In this document: positions 7,442 to 17,601 of the stretch, piece by piece
Position numbering within the stretch: the first letter of the stretch is position 1
How the letters are laid out: the number at the start of each line of letters is the position of its first letter
Assembly: GCF_009467825.1 (NCBI RefSeq)
Contig: NZ_WIOK01000031.1
Coordinates: 1 to 57,441, forward strand
Reading direction: 5' to 3'
Source of the DNA: Cyclobacterium xiamenense
Lineage (GTDB): Bacteria; Bacteroidota; Bacteroidia; Cytophagales; Cyclobacteriaceae
DNA: 57,441 nucleotides
Notes under the pieces: generated by a model
The model's database searches: none
Told to the model about the DNA's origin: nothing
Seen by the model: the letters and a program-made list of their open reading frames with translations, nothing else
Made by a program: the position numbers and the translations under genes

Positions 7442-10228
7442 TTATAAGTTCTTTTTAATCTGCTTCATCACTTGTATGATGATCAATGGCAAAAAGCTCG
7501 TTCCAACGATTAGCGCCCATATTCTACCTTCCATTTGCTGAAACGACAAAATCTCGTTGACTTTTGGGGTAAAATACGCCAGGGCCAGCAGACTTAGACA
7601 CAAGCCAAGCGCCATCCAGATGTACTTATTTCGCGTCACCTGATTGAAAAATACATTTTCTTTTCCTTCCCTCATGTTGAATACGTGCAGCAACTGGGCA
7701 AAGGCGAGGCTGAAAAAAGCCACATTGTTGCTGATTTCTTCGGGCTGTTCCCATACAAAATGCGCAAAGAAATACGCTCCGGAGACGCAAGCAGTGAGTA
7801 CGAGTGCATACACAACAATCTGCATCCAATTTTTACGCGTCAAAAGCGGTTCCCGGGGATCTTTTGGTGGAACTTTCATCACGTCCGCATTGCCTTCACC
7901 CACACCCAGAGCCAGGGCTGGAAATACATCAGACAGGATGTTTAAGAAAAGCAACTGCAAGGGCAGTAAGGGCAAGGAAAAAAGGCTGAAACTAACCAGC
8001 GCAATAATCAGGATCTCACTCAGGTGGTAGGACAATTGGTACATGATAAATTTCCGGATATTGCCAAATATAACGCGCCCCTGCTCAATCGCTTTGACGA
8101 TCGAACCAAAGGCGTCGTCTTTTAGCACCATGTCCGAAACCTCTTGCGCCACCTGCGTGCCTCGTTGGCCCATGGCAATTCCGATATTGGCTTTTTTCAA
8201 GGCCGGCGCGTCGTTGATTCCGTCACCGGTCATGCCCACTATTTCCCCTTTATCCTGAAAGTATTTGATCAGGTTTAGCTTTTGTGAAGGGTCTACCCTG
8301 GAAAAAATGCGAACCGCTGTCAATTGATCGCTATCCGCTTCTTCCAGTTTTGCATCCAGGTGCTTCCCAGACATTGCCAGCTCCTCCCGGTCCGCTTCCT
8401 CGTCGATCAAATTGACTTTTTCTCCAACGTTTCGGGCCGTTCCTGGGTGGTCACCGGTCAGCATCACCACCCGAATTCCCGCCTCCGCACAGGTATCCAT
8501 GGCGGTTGCCACTTCCATACGCGGCGGATCAATAAACCCAATCAAGCCAATAAAGATCATGTCCTGCAAAAAATCATCCGCTTGCTTCCCTTTAGGCAAC
8601 TGATCCAATTCTTTGTACCCAAAGGCCAAAACCCGTAAGCCTTCCTCGGCCAACTGATCGTTCCTTTCCGACCACTGGGATTTTTCTTCCTCCGATAAGG
8701 CTTTAACCTCCCCGTCTACCAAAATCTTCGCGGACCGATCCAGGAAGGCATGGGCAGCACCCTTTCCGGCCACGTAGTGGGTTTCCCCCTCTTTATATAC
8801 CGCTCCCATGACCATCGCTTCGGAGTCAAAGGGATCGTGTAACTCCCGCTTTAATTGACGCAGCCGCTCAAATTGGGACGAGTCTACCCTTTTGGAAAAA
8901 TGGAGCAGGGCCAGTTCCAGCGGATCACCCTCGCCTGCCCCGGCCTGTGGTTTCTCATCGGGGTCCTCTGCAGGTGCGGGCGGTTTTTGGTTTTCTTGCG
9001 CAGATTCATTGCCTCCTTGCCCTGACTCTTCTGTCAATTGGGCATCGTTTGCCAAAACGGCGACCTTAAAGAGATGGTGAAAATTCGTATTTTCCCTGGG
9101 TTTTTCCACGCCGGATACCTTCACTTCCCCACTATCTAACCAGTCAATCTCCAATCGCGTATCCGTTGGAAATACCAGGGTGGTAGCTGTTAACTGGTTT
9201 TTTGTTAGGGTGCCGGTTTTATCGGTAAAAATGACGGTGGTCTCTCCCAGTGTTTCCACAGCTTCCAGCTTTTTTACAATGACGTTCTTTTTTGCCAACC
9301 GCAGCATGCCGCGGGCCAGGGCAATGCTGGCCACAATGGGAAGCCCTTCGGGAATGGCGGCAATGGTCCAGGCGATGGAGGTTTGAATGAGCTCGTAAAT
9401 TTCCTTTCCTGTCAACCAGCCTACAACCAGAAAAGCCAGCGCAAGTCCCAGCGTTACATAAATCAGGTTTTTCGTCAGCCGATTTAATTTCTTATTCAGC
9501 GGGGTACTGTCCTTTTCTTCCTCCCCAACTAATGCCGAAATCGTCCCCAACTCGGTCTGCATACCCGTTCCGTACACGACTGCCTTGCCAGTTCCGGTGG
9601 TGACGGCAGTACCTTTGAATAAGATATTGGTTCGGTCGGCTACTTGTTTTTCTTCGTCAATCGTATCTGGCGTTTTGGCGACCGGAACCGACTCCCCGGT
9701 GAGTGGCGACTCGTCAAGGCCCAGTTCTGTGGCCGCTAGCAATCTGCCATCCGCTGACAGCAGGTCTCCCGACTCGACCAGCAAAATATCGCCTGGGACA
9801 ATTGCCTCGGCATCAATGGTCGTTTTCTCTCCGTTACGCAAGACCCTGGCCTGAATCTTATCCATCTCCTTCAAGGCCTCCATGGATTTTTGGGCCTTAA
9901 ATTCCATCCAGAAACCAATGAAGGTATTGATCAGCAGCACCACCAGAATGGCAACGCCCTCTGCGATGTCCCCAAAAAGAAAAGCCAACAAGGCAGCTGC
10001 AGACAAAAGGTAAATGACCGGGTTCATCACCTGCGCAAGGAGTATCTGCCAAATACTTTCCCTGTCCTGTTCTTCCAGGGTGTTCGGCCCAAATTTCTTT
10101 CGCCTTTTTTCTACCTCCGTATCGGACAAACCCTTTTCTGGGTCCACTTCCAATGCCTGCAGGACATCCTGGACGGATTGCCGATAAGGGTCGTTCAAGG
10201 TATTGCTCGATGCAGTTGCTTTTTTCAT
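7442..10228 (-). CDS. Cation-transporting P-type ATPase (P2, Ca2+-type)
   Basis: 928-residue inner-membrane pump. Domains in order: N-terminal cation-ATPase domain, TGES of the actuator domain (177-180), PEGLP in helix 4 (293-297), phosphorylation site DKTGTLT (336-342), nucleotide-binding domain and TGDGINDAP hinge (667-675), then a C-terminal transporter domain with about six helices. PEGLP plus the overall layout fit P2 pumps for Ca2+ or possibly Na+; the ion is not proven. Residues about 400-435 form a low-complexity insert rich in Q, P, E and G inside the nucleotide-binding domain. It lies 46 bases after the GH65 gene on the same strand, so it is probably the last gene of that operon. 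Confidence 0.92.
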   Translation of the reverse strand: MKKATASSNTLNDPYRQSVQDVLQALEVDPEKGLSDTEVEKRRKKFGPNTLEEQDRESIWQILLAQVMNPVIYLLSAAALLAFLFGDIAEGVAILVVLLINTFIGFWMEFKAQKSMEALKEMDKIQARVLRNGEKTTIDAEAIVPGDILLVESGDLLSADGRLLAATELGLDESPLTGESVPVAKTPDTIDEEKQVADRTNILFKGTAVTTGTGKAVVYGTGMQTELGTISALVGEEEKDSTPLNKKLNRLTKNLIYVTLGLALAFLVVGWLTGKEIYELIQTSIAWTIAAIPEGLPIVASIALARGMLRLAKKNVIVKKLEAVETLGETTVIFTDKTGTLTKNQLTATTLVFPTDTRLEIDWLDSGEVKVSGVEKPRENTNFHHLFKVAVLANDAQLTEESGQGGNESAQENQKPPAPAEDPDEKPQAGAGEGDPLELALLHFSKRVDSSQFERLRQLKRELHDPFDSEAMVMGAVYKEGETHYVAGKGAAHAFLDRSAKILVDGEVKALSEEEKSQWSERNDQLAEEGLRVLAFGYKELDQLPKGKQADDFLQDMIFIGLIGFIDPPRMEVATAMDTCAEAGIRVVMLTGDHPGTARNVGEKVNLIDEEADREELAMSGKHLDAKLEEADSDQLTAVRIFSRVDPSQKLNLIKYFQDKGEIVGMTGDGINDAPALKKANIGIAMGQRGTQVAQEVSDMVLKDDAFGSIVKAIEQGRVIFGNIRKFIMYQLSYHLSEILIIALVSFSLFSLPLLPLQLLFLNILSDVFPALALGVGEGNADVMKVPPKDPREPLLTRKNWMQIVVYALVLTACVSGAYFFAHFVWEQPEEISNNVAFFSLAFAQLLHVFNMREGKENVFFNQVTRNKYIWMALGLCLSLLALAYFTPKVNEILSFQQMEGRIWALIVGTSFLPLIIIQVMKQIKKNL

Positions 10229-10274
10229 GGTCCAAATCGGTTACACTTTTAGTCGCTTTACGGTTGCTTGCCAG

Positions 10275-12680
10275 TTATTCGTTCAAAAAAAACTCCCTTA
10301 CCTCGCCCAGTTTGAATGTATGGATTTTCCCTTGTACGCCTATGTTAACCTCGTTTTTCCAACCGGTCTCAAAAGTGATAAGTAGCTTTTTGTCATCCAG
10401 CGAAACGGCGATCCAATGGCGTCGGTACTGCACCCGCAAGGATATTTTCTTCAAGTGATCCAATAAAGGCGGATCGATCCACAAAGCATCCTCCCCAACT
10501 TCCAAGCCAAGAAAAGCCCGTTGCACGAGATCCAGGGATCCGGCCATGGCACCGAGGTGTATGCCTTCGGGCGTAGTGCCGCCTTGAATGTCTTCAAAAT
10601 CACTGATCAGAACGGTCTCAAAATTATCCCAGGACTGCTGCTGATCGTATTTCAATAAAATCCAGGAAAATACCACCCGGCTCAGGGTGGACCCATGGGA
10701 GGTACGGTCCCGGTAGTACGCGATATTCTTTGAAACCAGTTCCTCCGAAAATTCAAGCCCGAGGTTCTCAAAAATGCGCTCAATTTCCGTTTTCGTAAAG
10801 AGGTAGAAAAGCATCAATACATCTGCCTGTTTGCTGGCCTTGTAGCGATTGGGGGTATCTCCTTCACTTTCCAGCACCCGGTCCAGCCGGTGAATGTCGT
10901 CGTATTTTTCCCGGTATGCTTCCCAGGGAAATTCCTCCAGCGTTTCATACCCTTCGAACTGGGAAATGACGTGTTTATCCAGAAAGGGCACGTACATTTT
11001 TTTGCTGATGTCCTTCCACAATTCCAGATCCGCCTCGGTAATATGGAGCTCCTTCATCAGCTCCCTGCGCCTGCTTTTCTCGATTATATCCACGATATGA
11101 ATCGCCTTTTGCATCACCCAGGCGGCCATTACGTTGGTATAGGCGTTGTTATTCAATCCCAACTGATCGGAATCGGGATAGGAGGTGTGGTATTCATCCG
11201 GGCCTACCACGCCGTGAATTTCATAGCGGTCCTTTTCTTTGTTATGCGTAGTCATGCTCGCCCAAAAGAGGGCGATGCTCAGAAACATTTCCGCACCAAA
11301 AAAAGAGAGAAACTGCTGATCGTCCGTAGTCAGGTAATAATTCCAAATATTGTAGGCAATGGCCGAACTGATGTGCCGCTGCAGGTGGGTATTGTCGGGA
11401 ATCCAGTTTCCGGACGCTGGATTTAGGTGCATCACCTGCGTTTCTTCCCGGCCGTTGCTGCCACTTTGCCAGGGATACATGGCCCCTTTTTTTCCCACTT
11501 CCGCGGCAGCAAACCGCGCCTCTTCCAGGCGGTAATACCTGTACATCAGCAAGCTGCGTGTCAGGTCTGGAAAACGCAGGTTTAAAAATGGAAAAATGTA
11601 TACCTCGTCCCAAAAGATATGTCCCCGGTACCCCTCTCCATGCAGGCCTCGGGACGGTACGCCCACATCCATGCCGATCGTATTGGAGGAAACCGTTTGC
11701 AGCAAATGGAAAACATGCAGACGAAGCAATTGTTGGTTTCGATCACCGTTGATAATCCCAATATCTGCCCGGTTCCATAGCTTCTGAATGGCCTCCCCGT
11801 GCCGCACACAAATCTCCTCGAAACGTCCGGCGCGTTGGACGGATTTTTTTGCTTCGATCCCGGGGTGACTGATGGCACGGTCTCTACTCGAGTAGATACC
11901 CACCACCTTTTCCAAGGTATAGGTGGTACCCTCCTCCACATCTACCCGCAACAGCTGCTCGATGTACCCTTCTCGCTGATTGGTGCTTATCAACGGGGTC
12001 AGTTGCCGCTCACCCTGGTACAAGGAAGTGCGTGCGGCCTGCGCCATCAGTATCCGGGATTGTCGGGTTTCGGCCAATAAAAAAATGGCATTGTCACCGA
12101 TTTTTTCCGTCGTGGCAGGCTTCAAATGCCGGCTCTCCAACTCTCTGTAGCGGGGAACATTGTCATTGATCACGTTTCCATCCAGGGCAGAACATATCTC
12201 CAGGCTGCCGCTCCAGTTTTCGGGTGTAAGCGACCAGTGGATAGCGGCAATGTGCTTGTCCCGCATGCTGACGATCCGCTTGCTGCGGAGCGCAGTTCGT
12301 CTCCCTGCCTCGTCTTCGACACGAAACTCACGGATCAGCGTGCCTGATCTCATGTCCAGCGTTTGCTGATAATCCAGCACATTTTGGGTATTGAGATTAA
12401 GCCATTCGCCTCTTTCCGGCCTGAAATTCAAACAAAGCCAATTCGGGAAATTGACAAAATCTTCGTTCTCAATTACCCTCCCGGAAACCTCCGTCCCGGC
12501 CCGGTTAAATCCCCCGGCCAGGTAGGTGCCCGGATAGTTCACTTCGTCGGCCCGGTTTTCCTCTGCAGCTCCCCGGGTGGCGATGTAGCCGTTTCCGAGG
12601 GTGCACAGGGTTTCCCTGAGTTTTTGCTTTTTGGGCTCCCACCCATCGTAACGTATGCTAAAATTATCCTTCATATTCAC
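10275..12680 (-). CDS. Glycoside hydrolase family 65 protein (disaccharide phosphorylase type)
   Basis: 801-residue cytoplasmic enzyme with the GH65 layout: N-terminal beta-sandwich, helical linker, (alpha/alpha)6 barrel and small C-terminal sheet. The catalytic acid E496 lies in GPDEYH (493-498), and the barrel motif HIFWDEVYIFPF is at about 354-365. GH65 enzymes mostly phosphorolyse maltose, trehalose, kojibiose or nigerose to beta-glucose 1-phosphate and glucose. The adjacent gene has a beta-phosphoglucomutase-like domain that would use this product, and a trehalose-phosphatase domain, so trehalose is a reasonable guess for the substrate. That last step is inference. Confidence 0.88.
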   Translation of the reverse strand: MNMKDNFSIRYDGWEPKKQKLRETLCTLGNGYIATRGAAEENRADEVNYPGTYLAGGFNRAGTEVSGRVIENEDFVNFPNWLCLNFRPERGEWLNLNTQNVLDYQQTLDMRSGTLIREFRVEDEAGRRTALRSKRIVSMRDKHIAAIHWSLTPENWSGSLEICSALDGNVINDNVPRYRELESRHLKPATTEKIGDNAIFLLAETRQSRILMAQAARTSLYQGERQLTPLISTNQREGYIEQLLRVDVEEGTTYTLEKVVGIYSSRDRAISHPGIEAKKSVQRAGRFEEICVRHGEAIQKLWNRADIGIINGDRNQQLLRLHVFHLLQTVSSNTIGMDVGVPSRGLHGEGYRGHIFWDEVYIFPFLNLRFPDLTRSLLMYRYYRLEEARFAAAEVGKKGAMYPWQSGSNGREETQVMHLNPASGNWIPDNTHLQRHISSAIAYNIWNYYLTTDDQQFLSFFGAEMFLSIALFWASMTTHNKEKDRYEIHGVVGPDEYHTSYPDSDQLGLNNNAYTNVMAAWVMQKAIHIVDIIEKSRRRELMKELHITEADLELWKDISKKMYVPFLDKHVISQFEGYETLEEFPWEAYREKYDDIHRLDRVLESEGDTPNRYKASKQADVLMLFYLFTKTEIERIFENLGLEFSEELVSKNIAYYRDRTSHGSTLSRVVFSWILLKYDQQQSWDNFETVLISDFEDIQGGTTPEGIHLGAMAGSLDLVQRAFLGLEVGEDALWIDPPLLDHLKKISLRVQYRRHWIAVSLDDKKLLITFETGWKNEVNIGVQGKIHTFKLGEVREFFLNE

Positions 12681-12724
12681 TAAATACGTTTGGTTCGATT
12701 TGGTGCGTTCTTCCTCCCCTGCAC

Positions 12725-14278
12725 CTACTTCGGGGCGGGCTCTTGCCAGCGGCGCAATTGCGCTAAAAATTCGTAGACTTCCTCGGTATCATTCAGCCGG
12801 TAGTTTGCATGGGTCTCTTCCCCATGGGTACCGACAAGAATACCGGTTCCCTGCAAGAATCGAAGGGCGTCTTCATCCGTAATGTCGTCGCCGATAAAAA
12901 TGGGTTGGTGGCGCTTCCGTGCCAGATCCAATTTATCCAATAGCCAGTTCAGTGCATGCCCTTTGTGCCAGTCCAGATTCGGCTTGATTTCCCGGATTTT
13001 TTTCCCCTTGCCAAGTTTTAATTGCTCCTTCCCTTCCATGACTTCCGCGACTGCCTGCTTCAGTTCCTTTACCCGGGACTTCTCCACCTTGCGGTAGTGC
13101 ACGGCGATGGCGTATTTTTTCCGCTCCACTTCGCAGCCTTCGATGGATTGGATCCGCTTTTTTACCGCTTTTTCCACCTGGTCCAGTAGCGGCAATATCT
13201 CCTGACCGGGTTCGTATTGCATTTCCAGGCCATCGGGTCCGGATATCTCAAATCCATGGCTGCCGGCATAGATCAATTGGTCAAGGCCGACTTTGGATCG
13301 CAGATCGCTTAATCCCCTGCCGCTAATAATGGCTACGGTAAACTCCTCCGCCAGATCCGCAAGTACTTTCTTGTTTCCATCTGTCAACACAGCGGCATCG
13401 GGGTCGTCCACAATGGGCGTGAGCGTGCCGTCGTAATCGAAAAATAAAACCGGTTTTTTGCCGTTCATTTCGCTGAAAATTTGCTGCATGCTTTCAAGTG
13501 CATGCGGAAGTGAGTCGGGTAGCTGCGCCCTGCTTGTTGTTTTCATATACGTATCTATTTCTGTAAGTTGTTTGACGACTTGATCTGCTCCTGCGTCCAG
13601 GAGTTCCTCGGTTTCTCCGTTTCGGGCAACCCCGATGACCCGGGTAAAATGGCCCCGCTTCGCTGCCCTGATACCAGCAATTGCATCCTCCACGACCAGG
13701 GTATGCTCCGGGCTAGCCTTTAGTTCCTGCATGGCTCTGAGAAATACGTCCGGTGCAGGTTTGCCGGGAAGTTGCTCCCTCCGGGCCGTCTCTCCATCTA
13801 CCCGGACGTCGAACCAATGCAACAGGCCGGCCGATTCCAAAATCTTCCGGCAGTTTCTGCTTGCGGAGATGACCGCTAGTTTGATCCCTTCCTCTTTCCA
13901 CTTTTTCAGCATTTCCAGGGTATCCGGAAATACATCCACTCCCTCCTTTTCCATCAATTCCAAAAAAAAGGCGTTTTTTCGTTTGCCCAGACCTACAATG
14001 GACTCCGCTTCCGGCCCGTCATCGGGATCGCCTTCTGGCAAATGCAGGTTGCGGGATTGAAGAAAAGCACGTACCCCGTCGAGCCTGGATATACCGTCTA
14101 TGTAGCGTTTGTAATCCAGGGGGAGATCCAGGGGAGGCTGTTGCTCCCCGGGAAGTTTTTCCAAAAAGGCATCAAACATTTGTTTCCAGGCCCGGGCATG
14201 AAGCCGCGCACTATCGGTGATCACGCCGTCCATATCCAGGATAATGGCTAGAATGGTGGGATTTGATTTTTCTGACAT
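12725..14278 (-). CDS. Fusion: beta-phosphoglucomutase-like HAD + trehalose-phosphatase
   Basis: 517 residues with two complete HAD phosphotransfer domains. Residues 1-240 are beta-phosphoglucomutase-like: nucleophile D15 and D17 in LDMDGVITDS, SASRN near 138-142, GKPAPDVF near 172-179 and VEDAIAGI near 196-203. Residues about 270-515 are OtsB-like: FFDYDGTLTP with D281 and D283, SGRGLSDLR, GSHGFE and GDDITDED at 463-470. The expected roles are beta-glucose 1-phosphate to glucose 6-phosphate, and trehalose 6-phosphate to trehalose. The gene lies 44 bases upstream of GH65, so the operon could link making and phosphorolysis of trehalose. No trehalose-6-phosphate synthase gene is in the window. 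Confidence 0.9.
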   Translation of the reverse strand: MSEKSNPTILAIILDMDGVITDSARLHARAWKQMFDAFLEKLPGEQQPPLDLPLDYKRYIDGISRLDGVRAFLQSRNLHLPEGDPDDGPEAESIVGLGKRKNAFFLELMEKEGVDVFPDTLEMLKKWKEEGIKLAVISASRNCRKILESAGLLHWFDVRVDGETARREQLPGKPAPDVFLRAMQELKASPEHTLVVEDAIAGIRAAKRGHFTRVIGVARNGETEELLDAGADQVVKQLTEIDTYMKTTSRAQLPDSLPHALESMQQIFSEMNGKKPVLFFDYDGTLTPIVDDPDAAVLTDGNKKVLADLAEEFTVAIISGRGLSDLRSKVGLDQLIYAGSHGFEISGPDGLEMQYEPGQEILPLLDQVEKAVKKRIQSIEGCEVERKKYAIAVHYRKVEKSRVKELKQAVAEVMEGKEQLKLGKGKKIREIKPNLDWHKGHALNWLLDKLDLARKRHQPIFIGDDITDEDALRFLQGTGILVGTHGEETHANYRLNDTEEVYEFLAQLRRWQEPAPK

Positions 14279-14383
14279 CTGGCTGGTACAATTGGTGCTG
14301 AGGGTACGAAATGGATTAAATGCAATGTCACCGGGAGAAAGACCAGGTATGATGGCTACATCCCGGGAAGGACAATTAGCGAA

Positions 14384-15448
14384 TCAGGCGACGGTGATTT
14401 CATTGCTTAGGTACACATCCTGGATGAGCTGCAATAGCTTCACCCCTTCCTCCATGGGGCGCTGGAAGGCTTTTCTTCCCATGATCAGGCCCGTACCACC
14501 GGCACGCTTATTTATTACGGCCGTTTTGACCGCCTCTTCCAGATCGCCTTCCCCCGAAGAGGCACCGCCGGAATTGATAAGGCCGATCTTTCCCATGTAA
14601 CAATTGGCCACCTGGTAGCGGCACAAATCGATCGGATGGCTGCTGCTCAATTTGTCGTACATATTGGGATGAGATTTTCCGAAGCCGATGCTGGTAAATC
14701 CCCCGTTGTGGGTGGGGAGCTTTTGCTTGATGATATCCGCCTGCATGGTGACACCCAGATGATTGGCCTGTCCGGTCAAGTCTGCGGCGGTTTCGTAATT
14801 CTTACCGTCTTTTTCAAAACCGCTGTTCCGCGTGTAGCACCACAGAATGGTGGCCATGCCTAGTTGGTGGGCTCTTTCAAAGGCCTCAGCTACCTCCATG
14901 ATTTGCCTGTTGGATCCTTCCGATCCAAAATAGACGGTGGCACCGACGGCGGCGGCTCCGAGATTCCAGGCGTCTTCCACAGAGCCAAACAGGATTTGCT
15001 CGTGTTTGTTGGGGTAAGTCAGCAGCTCGTTATGATTTATTTTTGCGACAAAGGGAATCTTGTGCGCGTATTTTCTGGCAAACAACCCCAGGGTTCCCAT
15101 GGTGGTGGCTACGCCGTTGCAGCCGGCTTCCAGGGCAAGGCGGATGATGTTTTCCGGATCAAAATACACCGGATTGGGTGCAAAAGCACTACCTGCCGAA
15201 TGCTCGATGCCCTGGTCAACAGGCAGGATGGAGAGGTAGCCGGTTTCGCCCAGGCGACCATGGCCGTATAGCGCGGCCAAATTGCGCAGCACCTGTGGGT
15301 TTCGGTTGCTGTTTGCGAATACTTCGTCAATAAAATTGGGAGACGGGAGTTGCAGGGATTTTTTGTCAAACGTTTTGCAGGAATGATCCAAAAAATAGCC
15401 CACATCGGTTCCGAGTAATTCGTGTATGCGATCAAATCCAGTGTTCAT
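14384..15448 (-). CDS. fbaB: Class I fructose-bisphosphate aldolase (FbaB/DhnA type)
   Basis: 354-residue Schiff-base aldolase of the archaeal-type (DhnA) class I family, cleaving fructose 1,6-bisphosphate to the triose phosphates. Family blocks: [10 protein letters not shown] (75-84), [10 protein letters not shown] (112-121), [13 protein letters not shown] in the barrel, and [10 protein letters not shown] and [12 protein letters not shown] near the C terminus in the phosphate-binding region. The length is typical. It is first in a same-strand run, 105 bases ahead of the phosphoglucomutase-like/trehalose-phosphatase fusion, consistent with feeding glucose units into glycolysis. Confidence 0.9.
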   Translation of the reverse strand: MNTGFDRIHELLGTDVGYFLDHSCKTFDKKSLQLPSPNFIDEVFANSNRNPQVLRNLAALYGHGRLGETGYLSILPVDQGIEHSAGSAFAPNPVYFDPENIIRLALEAGCNGVATTMGTLGLFARKYAHKIPFVAKINHNELLTYPNKHEQILFGSVEDAWNLGAAAVGATVYFGSEGSNRQIMEVAEAFERAHQLGMATILWCYTRNSGFEKDGKNYETAADLTGQANHLGVTMQADIIKQKLPTHNGGFTSIGFGKSHPNMYDKLSSSHPIDLCRYQVANCYMGKIGLINSGGASSGEGDLEEAVKTAVINKRAGGTGLIMGRKAFQRPMEEGVKLLQLIQDVYLSNEITVA

Positions 15449-15683
15449 TGGTTAAAATGTTTGTGTTTACAAAAGGAGAAAGTAGCATTCCCGGGTGAAA
15501 ATAGCAACCGGAATACCGGTAAATGGGTACATTTATTGTACCAAAGTCCCTGATTGGGGTTGTTTTAGCCAAAAATTTAAAATTCCGTCGAAAAACCGGG
15601 AAAATCTCCTTTTTGGAGGGCGGGCCTATTGCTTTTTTTCCAGGCATCTCTTCCCTAGCCGACAGGATCCTATGGGCTGCACT

Positions 15684-15951
15684 CATCGCTGGGAGATGAC
15701 GCCCTTTCAGGGCTAAAATTAGGCAATTGAAGTTAGGCGTCAGAGCCGATTACTAACCGAATCCCTGAACGCTATCTAGCATGGAATACCATCTCTGTAG
15801 AAAACCCCGAGCGCTGAAAGCGCGAAACATCCCAGCACAGGGTGCAGCCCTGTGAAAAAATAGATAAACGGATCCCAAGACCTGTAGGGGCGAAACATTT
15901 TCGTCAATCCCCATGCCGGAGTGCAAGAACATATCCCGCCCCTACAGGGCT
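15684..15951. repeat. REP-like module, copy 1
   Basis: About 268 bp. Starts with CATCGCTGGGAGATG, has CGCCCTTTCAGGGC, GCGCTGAAAGCGC and CAGGGTGCAGCCCTG short palindromes inside, and ends CCCGCCCCTACAGGGCT. Nearly identical to the copies at 16798 and 17099. Confidence 0.85.
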
Positions 15952-15977
15952 CAGACCAACTGAGTCATTCTCTATCG

Positions 15978-16160
15978 ATGGGCTACACCCATCGCTGGGA
16001 GAAGACGCCCTTTCAGGGCTTGATTAGACGGAAAAACACGGGCCATCAAACACTGACAGGGCACAATATCCAAGAACAGGGTAAACCCCTGTGATAAAAT
16101 GACCTCAATCCGAACATACCAAGCCCTTAAGGGGCGAAATATGTTTGTCATTCTGCCCGC
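15978..16160. repeat. REP-like module, degenerate copy
   Basis: Begins with GATGGGCTACACCCATCGCTGGG, a palindrome plus the module start (only its ends resemble the other copies), contains CGCCCTTTCAGGGCT and AAGCCCTTAAGGGGCGAAAT, and shows substitutions and deletions against copy 1. Confidence 0.7.
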
Positions 16161-16196
16161 CTGCGTAAAAATCCCGTCTTTAACAAACGATTACTG

Positions 16197-16649
16197 CTAA
16201 TCCCAAACGTACCCCTCATCGTATTCAACGCAGTATTTCTCTAAAAACGACCGATACTCTTCCTGGAATGTCTGTTTGGCGTGGTGTACATGCTGGTTGG
16301 AAATATATTGAATTAAGGTTTCAACTTCCGAAGGATCTACTGAAAAAGCGCCATAACCTCTCTGCCAATAGAAGTTTTCCAATCCTGCTCCTTGTGTCTT
16401 CACCCATTTTGAGGAATAGGATTTCAGATCTTCAAGTAAATTTACCAAAGCAACCTTTTTTGAAAGCAAACAAAGCATGTGAACGTGATCGGTATGCCCA
16501 CCAATTTTGATAACCTGACAATCCATTTTATTGCAAATACCACCCAAATAACGATGGAGCGAATCCTCAATCGCATTACTTATTAACGGGAGGCGATTTT
16601 TTGTACTGAAGATTAGGTGAATATAAATTTTAACGAGGGACTGCCCTAT
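16197..16649 (-). pseudogene. RAYT/IS200-like tyrosine transposase, start codon apparently lost
   Basis: About 150-residue Y1 transposase of the REP-associated type. The readable frame begins at an ATA (16649) as GQSLVKIYIHLIFSTKNR, the normal family start, and continues through HTDHVH (the HUH-type metal motif) to the catalytic tyrosine region YISNQHVHHAKQTF near the C terminus. An in-frame TAG lies a few codons upstream of the ATA and no ATG, GTG or TTG lies between them. The first usable start, a TTG, would remove about 35 residues. The body is otherwise undamaged, so it is either recently inactivated or uses a rare start. It sits inside the REP-like modules it would be expected to mobilise. 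Confidence 0.75.
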
Positions 16650-16797
16650 TGTGTATTTATTCTAATTGTCAAAAAACCAGCAGGTTAAATATATTTGAAT
16701 TTTGTTTTATTTGCAAATTTAATCGTTCACTAGAGAGATATCCCGCCCCTAAAGGGCTGCCAAAACGATCGATTCCATTGCTACGATGAGTTGCACC

Positions 16798-17060
16798 CAT
16801 CGCTGGGAGATGGCGCCCTTTTAGGGCTAAAAATAGGTGGTTCAAAAACCAGACCCGATTAATAACCGAATCCCTGAACGTTTTCTAGCAAGGAATACCG
16901 TCTCTGCAGAAAACCCCAAGCGCTGAAAGCGCGAAACATCCCAGCACAGGGTGCAGCCCTGTGAAAAAATAGATTAACGGATACCAAGCCCTGTAGGGGC
17001 GAAACATTTTCGTCAATCCCCATGCCGGAGTACAAGAACATAACCCGCCCCTACAGGGCT
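16798..17060. repeat. REP-like module, copy 2
   Basis: Matches copy 1 over its whole length with scattered substitutions, from CATCGCTGGGAGATGG to CCCGCCCCTACAGGGCT. A short extra end fragment (CCCGCCCCTAAAGGGCT) lies upstream at about 16743-16758. Confidence 0.85.
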
Positions 17061-17098
17061 GCCAAAAAAATAATGACATTACCACGATGTGCTGCACC

Positions 17099-17328
17099 CA
17101 TCACCGGGAGATGGCGCCCTTTCAGGGCTAAAATTAGGCAATTGAAGTTAGGCGTCAGAGCCGATTACTAACCGAATCCCTGAACGCTATCTAGCAAGGA
17201 ATACCATCTCTGTAGAAAACCCCGAGCGCTGAAAGCGCGAAACATCCCAGCACAGGGTGCAGCCCTGTGAAAAAATAGATAAACGGATCCCAAGACCTGT
17301 AGGGGCGAAATACATTTGTCCATCCCCA
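17099..17328. repeat. REP-like module, copy 3
   Basis: Almost identical to copy 1 over about 220 bases, lacking the last part. A further half-copy (CCCGCCCTTTTAGGGCTAAAATTAGG) follows the next gene at about 18247-18272. Confidence 0.85.
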
Positions 17329-17601
17329 ACGTTAGAAAACATTACATCCTTTACTCGAAAGGGTCCATTTTCGGGTATTTGGAAACACCCGGTTTGCCAA
17401 CTTCGAAATTAAAACTAGATTAGTAATCATTTTCCAATAATTTTAGTTAAATTCCAATGCAGTCGGAAACAAACGAAACCGACCATGCTTGTGAAAAACA
17501 AAAATTGCGGTGGTCCCTACTCGCACAAAAAACGGTTAGGTTTTCAAGCGAATGTTTACAAACAAAAAAATACGAACCTTTCATCATAAATTAACCGGAT
17601 T

